Assembly: GCA_937968015.1 (NCBI GenBank)
Contig: CALBSO010000019.1
Location: 1-13,006, forward strand
Length of the DNA stretch: 13,006 nt
Direction: 5' to 3'
From: an uncultured Thermomicrobia bacterium
Lineage (GTDB): Bacteria > Chloroflexota > Chloroflexia > Thermomicrobiales > JALYUS01
A model generated the notes under the pieces. It saw nothing but the letters and a program-made list of their open reading frames with translations, did no database searches and was not told the DNA's origin. Shown piece after piece: positions 1-6,257 of this stretch (the first letter of the stretch is position 1; the number at the start of each line of letters is the position of its first letter). The position numbers and the translations under genes were made by a program.

Positions 1-49
1 CCTTTGAGGCCATCAGCGTATCTCTGTCTAACGATGATTGTCTACCTAC

Positions 50-385
50 TTAGTAGCCGACGAGGGCGTCCGCCACCGTCGGGTAGGAGCGCAGGACGCG
101 TTCGAGCATCGTGAGGGTGAGGACCGTACTCACCTGCGTACTTGGCTGGGCAAGGCGCAGATCGCCCCCCGCGACGCGGGCTGCTTTCAGCCCGCTGATC
201 AGGCTACCGAGACCTGAACTGTCCACAAAGCCGACCTTCGCCAGATCAACCACTAACCGGGAATGCCCCCCTGCGACCGTGTTCGCCAACTCGTTCCGGA
301 CGTAGGGTGCGGAGAGCGCGTCGAGTTGCCCGGTCAGATGGAGCACCGCCGTCGCACCCGCATGTATATCAACCGTTACTTGCAT
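50..385 (-). CDS. STAS-domain anti-sigma factor antagonist
   Basis: This 111-residue protein is a single STAS domain of the SpoIIAA/RsbV type. In that family the protein binds an anti-sigma factor kinase and frees its sigma factor, and binding is switched off by phosphorylation of a serine in a conserved DSSGLG loop. That loop is present here at residues 55-60, preceded by the hydrophobic strand RLVVDLAKVGFV. The length is normal for a lone STAS protein. I chose the ATG at 385 because AAGGAGA lies about eight bases upstream and family similarity begins there. The frame stays open to 490, but that extension is Gly/Arg-rich and overlaps the preceding gene. It is the last gene of the minus-strand operon, 29 bases after the deacetylase stop. 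No anti-sigma kinase or PP2C phosphatase is encoded in the window, so its partner must lie elsewhere or beyond the left edge. Confidence 0.9.
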   Translation of the reverse strand: MQVTVDIHAGATAVLHLTGQLDALSAPYVRNELANTVAGGHSRLVVDLAKVGFVDSSGLGSLISGLKAARVAGGDLRLAQPSTQVSTVLTLTMLERVLRSYPTVADALVGY

Positions 386-414
386 GATTTTCTCCTTGAT
401 TGCAGCCCCGCGTG

Positions 415-1275
415 CTACGCGATCTGCCGCGTGTGATCGCCCACGCTGGCCCCAATCGTCGTCGTTGCCGCCTCCCCGAGGATGGGCCAAAAACGTTCGG
501 CGGGGCCGAGCGGGCCGCCGATCTTCCGCGCGAAATCCGACACCACGCCCGGAACGTCCGTAGTGAAGCGGAAGATGACCGGCACCTGTGACCGGTACGC
601 GAAGATCGCCTCGATGCGACGCTCCAGCATCATGCCGATCGCGACCGGCATCGGCGGGCCGATTTCTCCCGCGACTTCCCCGAGGCGGCGCTCCACGCCG
701 GCGGGGGTATGGATGGCATACGGGCAGTCCTCATAGGCAAAGACACGGACACCGCGTTCGGCGAGCAGGCGCCCGACCGCGAACATGATCTGGTGATCAA
801 CATGCTCACCGATCGCCAATGGGACGAAGACCGTCCCGTGGTCATCCCATTCGGGCAGGCTGCGGATTTCATCCGCGATCAGGTTGACGAGGCCGGTCTC
901 GACCGCTTGTGGCGTGCCGAAGAGTGACGGGTCGGAGAGGTAGCGGTCGCCGCGATAGATGGCGTCGGGATACCCCAGCCAGTGGGCACGCGCGCCGAGG
1001 GCCTCGACCGCGTCGCGGTCCTCCTCCTGACGGCGCGTCACATTCTCCTCGACGCTGTTCACGCCCCAGCGGCTGTGCTTCCACTTCGCGAAGTCCGTGA
1101 TGATCTCATCCGGCACTTCCCCCGCGAAGACCGTGACGACGATCGGCTCGCACCCCTGGTCGGCGAGCAGTGCGACCGTGCCGCCGCAGGAGAGGACGAC
1201 ATCGTCATAGTGCGGCGAGAGAAAGATTGCCCGCGCCGTCGCGAACGATGACGCACTCGAACCACGATTCCGCAT
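415..1275 (-). CDS. PIG-L/LmbE family deacetylase
   Basis: The 286-residue protein belongs to the PIG-L (GlcNAc-PI de-N-acetylase/LmbE) family of zinc-dependent enzymes that remove N-acetyl groups from GlcNAc-type sugars. The N-terminal zinc and catalytic motif reads SPHYDDVVLSCGG (residues 20-32), a variant of the usual PHPDDE with H22, D24 and D25. The third-ligand motif EHVDHQ is at residues 157-162. There is no signal peptide or membrane segment, so it should act in the cytoplasm on a precursor or a lipid- or nucleotide-linked sugar. The ATG at 1275 has GGAGGT seven bases upstream. An in-frame ATG at 1290 lacks a ribosome binding site, and the frame stays open far upstream only as a shadow of the glycosyltransferase. 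The gene starts 17 bases after the glycosyltransferase stop, so the two are almost certainly co-transcribed. The substrate cannot be read from the sequence; mycothiol- or bacillithiol-type or antibiotic substrates are alternatives, but the neighbour suggests a glycan. Confidence 0.88.
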   Translation of the reverse strand: MRNRGSSASSFATARAIFLSPHYDDVVLSCGGTVALLADQGCEPIVVTVFAGEVPDEIITDFAKWKHSRWGVNSVEENVTRRQEEDRDAVEALGARAHWLGYPDAIYRGDRYLSDPSLFGTPQAVETGLVNLIADEIRSLPEWDDHGTVFVPLAIGEHVDHQIMFAVGRLLAERGVRVFAYEDCPYAIHTPAGVERRLGEVAGEIGPPMPVAIGMMLERRIEAIFAYRSQVPVIFRFTTDVPGVVSDFARKIGGPLGPAERFWPILGEAATTTIGASVGDHTRQIA

Positions 1276-1292
1276 GTCAACCACCTCCATAT

Positions 1293-3503
1293 TTACGCGC
1301 GGCCCCGGATCTCGGAGACCCGAGGATACAGTGATAGGGCCATGTCTGTTCGCATCTCTTCCGCGTAGGTCTCCTCCTCGGCGGGCTTGTAGAAGAGCGC
1401 CGTCATCACGCCCCAGAGCATCACAATGTCGTAGACGGCCCAGAAGACGTTCATCAAGATCACGCCGCCGCTGGTCGCCAACCCGAGCGCAAGGCGCGCG
1501 AGACCGTAGACACTGGCGGCCGCGAGCAGCGTCATCACGGCGATCTGCCACCGCACCAGCCGCCAGAAGACACCCGTCTGACGTGTTTTGGATGTGACGG
1601 CGAAGGCGAGTTTGCGCCCGAAGAAAACGCTGCCCACCGCGCTCGTTACCGCCGTGATCCAGATCGGGAACAACGCCAGGCTGTGCTGCCGGCCACGCCA
1701 CGTTGGCCGCCCCCACGAGACGACGACGAAGAGCAACTGGTTGATGAGGAGATACGGCAGCAGATGGCGGAAGAAATCGTTCGAGTAGGCATGAACCGGC
1801 ATCCAGCCGAAGAAGAGATAGAAGATCGGCGCCACGAGATAGATAACGGCGAAGAAGCCCGAGAGGTAACTCCACATTGTCCCGAAATACATCAGCCGCT
1901 GGGCGAGAGAGAGCCCGCGCTGCACCAACGGGTTCTCACGCAGCAGCACCTGAATCGTGCCCTGCGCCCAGCGCAGCCGCTGTTGCAGCGCGGTTCCCAA
2001 ATCTTCCGGCGCGAGGCCGACGCAGTGGGTCTCGTTCGAATAGACAGATTTCCAGCCAAGCCCGTGCATCCGCATCGCCGTCGCCATATCCTCCGTGACC
2101 GAGATTGTCGCCATCGGCATGACCGGATGGGCTTCGTCTGAGCGGTCAACGTCCACGGCCATCAGCAACTCGCGCACGACGCCAATCGCGGCGAGCGGCG
2201 AGATGGTGCGCCCGGCCAGCGCTTTCAACGCGGCATCATCGCTGACAATATCGGCAAGGCGGTCATCAAGACGAACGGGATCGGCATCGCCGAGATCGGA
2301 AAGGTCCGCCAGTTCGGCGCGAATCTCCGCCAGATCGTCCATCACGAAGAGATTCGCGACTTCCTCGGCACAGCGCTGAAAGTCCCAGGTCACTTCCTGG
2401 ATTGGCGTACCCTTACGCAGCGCGAGGCGCGCGTCGCGCACCGCCATGTGCAAGACGCGCAAGCCCATACGGAAACGCGGGTCGGCGTCGCGCGGCAACT
2501 CTTTCTCAGCGGTTCGCAGCATGCTGGTGGCGGCACGGAGCGTGCGCCGTACTCGCTCGTCCAATTCGCGGATATAGGAGGTAATCCCCACTTGCATCAG
2601 GGCCTCGCGCCGCACGACGGCATTCGAGCCGCAGAAGAAAGCCGCGTTCCAACCATCTTTGCCCTGCTGGATCGGGCCGTAGAAGAGCGGCGCCTGGCTG
2701 CCGAAGGGGTCCCCTTTCGGGACGTTGTAGAAGTATTGCGTCGTCTGGAGGAAGCCGACGCGCGGATCATGGAAGAATCCGAGCGTCCGGTCGAGGATTT
2801 CGGGCGAGGCAATCTGGTCGGCATCGAGAAAGAGGATGAACTCACCGTCCGTCTGGTGCAGCGCATTGACGATATTGCCGGCTTTCGCGTGGCGCGGCAT
2901 GTCCTTCCATGCCTTGGAGCGGGAGATGTAGTCCACCCGCTCCTCTTCGGCGACCTTGCGCATTTCGGGTCGCGCGCCATCGTCGAGGATGTGCGTGATG
3001 TGGGGATAGCGGATCGCCTGGGCGGCGCGTGCGGTCTTCCGGACCAGTTCGACCGGCTCGTTGTACGTGCAAATGAAGACGTCCACCAGCGCGTATTCCG
3101 GTGGTGGCGGCGGCTCCCCGCGCTCGCGCAATTTCCACATCGAGAGGCAGAAGAGCGCCGTGTCCACGAAACTGTACGTCTCCGCTGCGAGCAGAGGCAC
3201 GGCGATCCACCAGTTGGCCCAGTTGATCGAGCGAGCGTATCGCCAGGTGAGATAATAGACCGCGAGGACGAGATTCGTCGTGATAACCAGCCGGAGCAGG
3301 CTGAGACGCACGGCGGCGCGGGTCGCCGGATCGCGCGGCACGAGCCACCGCACGAGGCGTGGCGTCGGGCGGTTGGAGGTGTAAGGGTCCGCATAGGTCG
3401 GGACGTACGGGCCTTCCGGCAAGGCATACGCAGGGATCTGAGGCATGAAGGAGGTGAAGGACGTATCCTCCTGCTCCACCCCCACGGTCTCTGTTACCGT
3501 CAT
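1293..3503 (-). CDS. CesA/BcsA-like family 2 glycosyltransferase with a large insertion
   Basis: This 736-residue membrane protein is a processive GT2 enzyme of the cellulose/hyaluronan/PNAG synthase type. Such enzymes polymerise a UDP-sugar and pass the chain through their own membrane channel. In order it shows two N-terminal membrane segments (about 68-88 and 96-120), the GT-A start VFICTYNEP (142-150), LDDGA (173-177, UDP binding), DAD (227-229, metal), FFCGSNAV (289-296), TED (470-472, base) and QRLRW (508-512), then about five membrane segments (540-567, 578-597, 607-627, 651-675, 681-705). About 150 mostly helical, charged residues are inserted between FCGS and TED, where BcsA has only about 20. 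The tail after the last membrane segment is about 30 residues, so there is no PilZ domain and no visible c-di-GMP control. The ATG at 3503 has AGAGG and GAAGG upstream. It is the first gene of the operon. The motifs do not settle the sugar (glucose, GlcNAc or other). Confidence 0.9.
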   Translation of the reverse strand: MTVTETVGVEQEDTSFTSFMPQIPAYALPEGPYVPTYADPYTSNRPTPRLVRWLVPRDPATRAAVRLSLLRLVITTNLVLAVYYLTWRYARSINWANWWIAVPLLAAETYSFVDTALFCLSMWKLRERGEPPPPPEYALVDVFICTYNEPVELVRKTARAAQAIRYPHITHILDDGARPEMRKVAEEERVDYISRSKAWKDMPRHAKAGNIVNALHQTDGEFILFLDADQIASPEILDRTLGFFHDPRVGFLQTTQYFYNVPKGDPFGSQAPLFYGPIQQGKDGWNAAFFCGSNAVVRREALMQVGITSYIRELDERVRRTLRAATSMLRTAEKELPRDADPRFRMGLRVLHMAVRDARLALRKGTPIQEVTWDFQRCAEEVANLFVMDDLAEIRAELADLSDLGDADPVRLDDRLADIVSDDAALKALAGRTISPLAAIGVVRELLMAVDVDRSDEAHPVMPMATISVTEDMATAMRMHGLGWKSVYSNETHCVGLAPEDLGTALQQRLRWAQGTIQVLLRENPLVQRGLSLAQRLMYFGTMWSYLSGFFAVIYLVAPIFYLFFGWMPVHAYSNDFFRHLLPYLLINQLLFVVVSWGRPTWRGRQHSLALFPIWITAVTSAVGSVFFGRKLAFAVTSKTRQTGVFWRLVRWQIAVMTLLAAASVYGLARLALGLATSGGVILMNVFWAVYDIVMLWGVMTALFYKPAEEETYAEEMRTDMALSLYPRVSEIRGRA

Positions 3504-3808
3504 ACGCCTCTACCTTCTCCCGCTCATCTGGAACATACGCCAGCGTATGGCGACGAAGTGCGAAGAATACCGAACGAGATCATTGACAAAAGCCTATCCA
3601 CACCATCATGTCTATTAGTGTAACGATGAACTACAGTATATGTGATGCGGTCAAGAGCGGATGCGTAATTATCCGCGACCGTTCGGAAGATGTCCGTTGC
3701 TGACTGCTTGAGGCCCATCCCTCAGTCTGATTGACGCCCATTTGCGCCGCGTGCGACACTCGGCGTCGCTGCGGCAGTGAGGGCGACGAACAAGAGAGGG
3801 GTACGGCA
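3504..3808. promoter_or_regulatory. Divergent control region between the glycan operon and the dehydrogenase operon
   Basis: These 305 bases hold no convincing gene and must carry promoters for both flanking operons. The stretch around 3580-3660 is much more AT-rich than its surroundings. On the plus strand there is a perfect -35-like TTGACA at 3583-3588, but the hexamer 17 bases on (TCATGT) is poor. A weaker pair is TTAGTG (3615-3620) and TATATG (3637-3642). On the minus strand TATACT (3635-3640) is a good -10 without a clear -35, and TTGACC (3649-3654) is a good -35 without a clear -10. A six-base inverted repeat GCGGAT/ATCCGC flanks an eight-base loop at 3657-3676. Exact start sites cannot be fixed by eye. 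Confidence 0.45.
3534..3549. repeat. 16-base palindrome CATACGC-CA-GCGTATG
   Basis: This is a perfect inverted repeat with seven-base arms and a two-base centre, 31 bases upstream of the glycosyltransferase start. Its size and symmetry suit a dimeric repressor or activator site, or a small hairpin in the operon leader. The half-site CATACGC also occurs at the start codon of the glycosyltransferase (3501-3507 on the plus strand). Function is inferred from position and symmetry only. Confidence 0.4.
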
Positions 3809-4906
3809 ATGGTCCGTGTGGCAGTGATTGGGACGGGCGGGGTCGCCGTTCAGAACCATATTCCGGGGATTCGCACACATCCGCAGGGAGAAGTCGTCGC
3901 GCTGTGCGACCCGAACCCGCAGGCGCTCGCCAATGCCAGCCAGGCGTCCGGCGTCATGCGTACCTACAGCGACTGGCAAGAAGCGATTGCGCAAGATGAC
4001 GTTGACGCGGTCGTGATCGCCACGCCGAATAACCTGCATATGCCGATCGCTGTCGCCGCGGCGCACGCGGGCAAGCATGTGATGAGCGAGAAGCCGCTCG
4101 GCCTCACTTACGAGGAGTCCGAAGCGATGGTCGCGGCGGCGATGGCGGCAGGCGTCGTCAACATGACCGCCTTCACCTATCGCTTCGTCCCGGCGATACG
4201 CTACATGAAACACCTCGTGGATGCGGGCATTGTCGGCGTGCCGTACCATTTCCGCGTCAACCGCCTACAAGACTGGGCTGACCGCGCAGTCGGCTGGCGG
4301 CAGGTGAAGGCGCTCGCCGGCTCCGGCGAACTGGGCGACATGCTCTCGCACCGCATTGACTACGGCCATTACCTCATTGGCCCGATTGGCCGCGTCGTCT
4401 CGCAGATGCGCCAGTATCTCACCGAGCGGCATAACCCGGACGGCACCACGCAGCCTTCCGATGTAGACGATTGGGTCGCCTTCCTCGGCGATTTCGTCAA
4501 TGGCACAACGGGCGTTTTCGAGAGCACGAAGATGGCGGCGGGGCGCGGTTTCTATCTCTACAGCCAGGATTACGTCGAGATCAACGGCTCGGACGCCTCG
4601 CTCATCTACTTCCTCAGCACGCCACATCAAGTGATGATCGGAAAGTCCGGCGGCGACATGGAGATCGTCCACCTGCCGGAGGAATTTCTCAAGGTGCCCG
4701 GCTCCCCGCGAGACCCGCACCAGGGCGATCCGTTGCAGGTCTTCCGCTATGACCAGTCATTCGAGTTCATCCAGGCGATTGTCGAGGGCCGTCCCGCCTC
4801 GCCGAGTTTTCACGATGGCTCGCGGGCGCAGGCGGTGGTGGACGCCGTGATCCTCTCGGCGACGAACCGCCAGTGGGTGCATGTCCCCGGCGCGGAGGTG
4901 GCATAA
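3809..4906 (+). CDS. Gfo/Idh/MocA family NAD(P)-dependent oxidoreductase
   Basis: The 365-residue protein has the two-domain layout of the Gfo/Idh/MocA family, which oxidises or epimerises sugars, inositols and related polyols with NAD(P). The N-terminal Rossmann fold opens with VAVIGTGGVA (residues 4-13), followed by an acidic cofactor residue in LCDPNP. The catalytic-lysine motif SEKPLGLT is at 93-100. The C-terminal substrate domain carries GSGELGDMLSHRIDYGHYL (171-189), matching the family's G-x-L-x-D-x-x-x-H-x-x-D signature with H181, D184 and H187. The ATG at 3809 is chosen because the Rossmann strand begins at once and GAGAGGGG lies upstream; the frame is open from a TTG at 3731, but the added residues look non-coding. 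It heads a plus-strand operon and its stop abuts the next start directly. The specific substrate cannot be assigned. Confidence 0.93.
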   Translation: MVRVAVIGTGGVAVQNHIPGIRTHPQGEVVALCDPNPQALANASQASGVMRTYSDWQEAIAQDDVDAVVIATPNNLHMPIAVAAAHAGKHVMSEKPLGLTYEESEAMVAAAMAAGVVNMTAFTYRFVPAIRYMKHLVDAGIVGVPYHFRVNRLQDWADRAVGWRQVKALAGSGELGDMLSHRIDYGHYLIGPIGRVVSQMRQYLTERHNPDGTTQPSDVDDWVAFLGDFVNGTTGVFESTKMAAGRGFYLYSQDYVEINGSDASLIYFLSTPHQVMIGKSGGDMEIVHLPEEFLKVPGSPRDPHQGDPLQVFRYDQSFEFIQAIVEGRPASPSFHDGSRAQAVVDAVILSATNRQWVHVPGAEVA

Positions 4907-5650
4907 ATGGCGGGCGGACTGATAGGAAAAGTGGCGCTTATCACCGGCGCGGGCAGCGGTATCGGGCAGGCGGCGGCGATGCGGCTGGCGCGGGAGGGCG
5001 GATCGCTCGTCCTCGTCGGGCGGCGCGAGGCGAACTTGAAAGAGACGGCGGGGATGCTCGGCGCCACCGATGTGCTGATCCAACCGGCGGACATTGGCGA
5101 CCCGGCGGCGGTGGACGACGTGATCAAAGCGACGCTGGCGAAGCACGGGCGGCTCGATCTGCTCGTCAACGCGGCGGGCCTCAATGTGCCGAAGCGGTCG
5201 CTCGCCGATTGCTCGATTGAGGACTATCAGACGGTGATTGCGGCGGACTTGAACGGCGCGTTCTACCTGACGCGCGGCTTCCTCCCAACGATGCGGCAGC
5301 AGGGCGGCGGGACGATCATCAACATCGTCTCGGATTCCGGCTGGCGCGGCAACAACTTCGCGGGGGTAGCGTACATCGCGGCGAAGTTTGGCCTGCGCGG
5401 TCTGACCGAGGCGATCAACGCGGAGGAGCGGCAGCACGGCATTCGCGCCACCTCGATCTATCCCGGTGAGGTGAATACGCCGATCCTCGACCGCCGCCCC
5501 GTGCCGCCACCGCCCGAAGCGCGTGCGAAGATGCTGCAAGCCGAGGACATTGCGGAGTGCATCGCCCTCGCTGCCCTCCTACCGCCCCGCGCGATCATCG
5601 AGGACCTCGTCGTCCGCCCTGCTATCCAGGATTGGGTTAGCCGGAGATAA
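4907..5650 (+). CDS. SDR family oxidoreductase
   Basis: This 247-residue protein is a classical short-chain dehydrogenase/reductase. The cofactor motif TGAGSGIG is at residues 13-20, NAAG (for the usual NNAG) at 88-91, the likely catalytic serine is S142 within NIVSDSG, and the YxxxK pair is Y156 and K160. The post-catalytic PGEVNTP (186-192) also fits. Length is normal, with no transit or membrane segment, so it is cytoplasmic. Arg39-Arg40 after the second strand suggests NADP(H), which is an inference from charge. The ATG follows the TAA of the upstream dehydrogenase with no gap, and its GGAGGTG ribosome binding site lies inside the end of that gene, so the two are translationally coupled. 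It probably performs a second oxidation or reduction on the same substrate as its neighbour. Confidence 0.93.
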   Translation: MAGGLIGKVALITGAGSGIGQAAAMRLAREGGSLVLVGRREANLKETAGMLGATDVLIQPADIGDPAAVDDVIKATLAKHGRLDLLVNAAGLNVPKRSLADCSIEDYQTVIAADLNGAFYLTRGFLPTMRQQGGGTIINIVSDSGWRGNNFAGVAYIAAKFGLRGLTEAINAEERQHGIRATSIYPGEVNTPILDRRPVPPPPEARAKMLQAEDIAECIALAALLPPRAIIEDLVVRPAIQDWVSRR

Positions 5651-5668
5651 GAGATTCAGGAGGCAGCG

Positions 5669-6025
5669 ATGCAGGTGATGCGGGTGACAGAGGGGAAGCG
5701 GACACGGAGTGATAATCCGGCGTTTGTGGGGCCGGTGCTGACGCAGGATGTCGTGAGCGATGCGATGGCAGCGCTGCTGCGCGTGACGGAGGTGACGTTC
5801 CCGGCGGGGGCGCGCAATAAGTGGCACAAGCACGCGGCGGATCAGGTGCTGATCGTCACTGCGGGGCGGGGGATCATCGCGACCGAAGCGGAGGAGCGCA
5901 TCATCACGCCGGGCGATGTCGTGCTCATTCCCGCGAACGAGAAGCACAGACACGGTGCAACCGCCGACGCGGCGATGACCCACTACGCGATCCTCACCCC
6001 CGGCCCAATGACGATCCTGGAATGA
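5669..6025 (+). CDS. Small single-domain cupin protein
   Basis: The 118-residue protein is a single cupin barrel. Motif 1 is seen as G47-x5-H53-x-H55-x3-Q59-x6-G66, with Gln in place of the usual Glu metal ligand. Motif 2 is seen as G82-D-V-V-L-I-P88 followed by N90 and H93/H95. The histidine set suggests a bound divalent metal. Such lone cupins act as sugar or polyol isomerases, dioxygenases or metabolite sensors, and the sequence does not choose between these. The start has a full AGGAGG six bases upstream and lies 18 bases after the SDR stop, so it is the third gene of the dehydrogenase operon and probably works on the same substrate. Confidence 0.87.
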   Translation: MQVMRVTEGKRTRSDNPAFVGPVLTQDVVSDAMAALLRVTEVTFPAGARNKWHKHAADQVLIVTAGRGIIATEAEERIITPGDVVLIPANEKHRHGATADAAMTHYAILTPGPMTILE

Positions 6026-6029
6026 GGCC

Positions 6030-6223
6030 GTGACCGACGAACGAATCATTCATCTCGACGCGGCGGATTTCTCGCCCGCGTTGCGCGCCGGGTTGGACCG
6101 CGTGTTCGCGGCAAAACCAAAGCCGAAACCTTCCCCGTCCTGCTCCTGCCTCTCCGTGCCAGCAAAGCCGAACTCGCGCCGTGGTACGACGGCCCGATAG
6201 ACCTCGCCGGGCCACTCTGGTAG
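6030..6223 (+). pseudogene. Frame-changed small hypothetical gene (about 64 residues if read through a -1 shift)
   Basis: A GTG at 6030, four bases after the cupin stop, opens a frame with natural composition (MTDERIIHLDAADFSPALRA and on to VFAAK at about 6116). Of its 27 codons before the shift, 22 end in G or C. Beyond the A-run at 6113-6116 that frame turns into Pro/Ser/Cys-rich text. The -1 frame instead becomes protein-like, with TKAETFPVLLLPLRASKAEL and then APWYDGPIDLAGPLW, ending at TAG 6221-6223. Joining the frames at AAAA gives one continuous 64-residue protein. I do not recognise its family. It may be a decayed gene, a sequencing indel in the four-A run, or a programmed -1 slip at A-AAA. 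The tight spacing to the cupin suggests it was the fourth gene of that operon. Confidence 0.5.
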
Positions 6224-6257
6224 GGCATGACCGGAGACCGGAAAAGATATGCGGCGA

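Noticed and set aside
1..49. Left-edge sequence downstream of the STAS gene
   Set aside because: No terminator hairpin, promoter or gene fragment can be supported in these 49 bases.
1276..1875. N-terminal extension of the PIG-L deacetylase up to 486 residues
   Set aside because: The extension lies wholly within the glycosyltransferase in another frame, reads as low-complexity Arg-rich text, and the start at 1275 has an excellent ribosome binding site.
2448..3623. Long plus-strand open frame of 391 codons opposite the glycosyltransferase
   Set aside because: It is antisense to a gene with clear GT2 motifs, its product is Arg/Glu/His-rich without recognisable motifs, and high-GC genes commonly leave such open shadows.
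4757..5539. Minus-strand open frame of 260 codons opposite the SDR gene
   Set aside because: It is a composition-driven shadow, rich in Arg and His, overlapping a well supported SDR gene.
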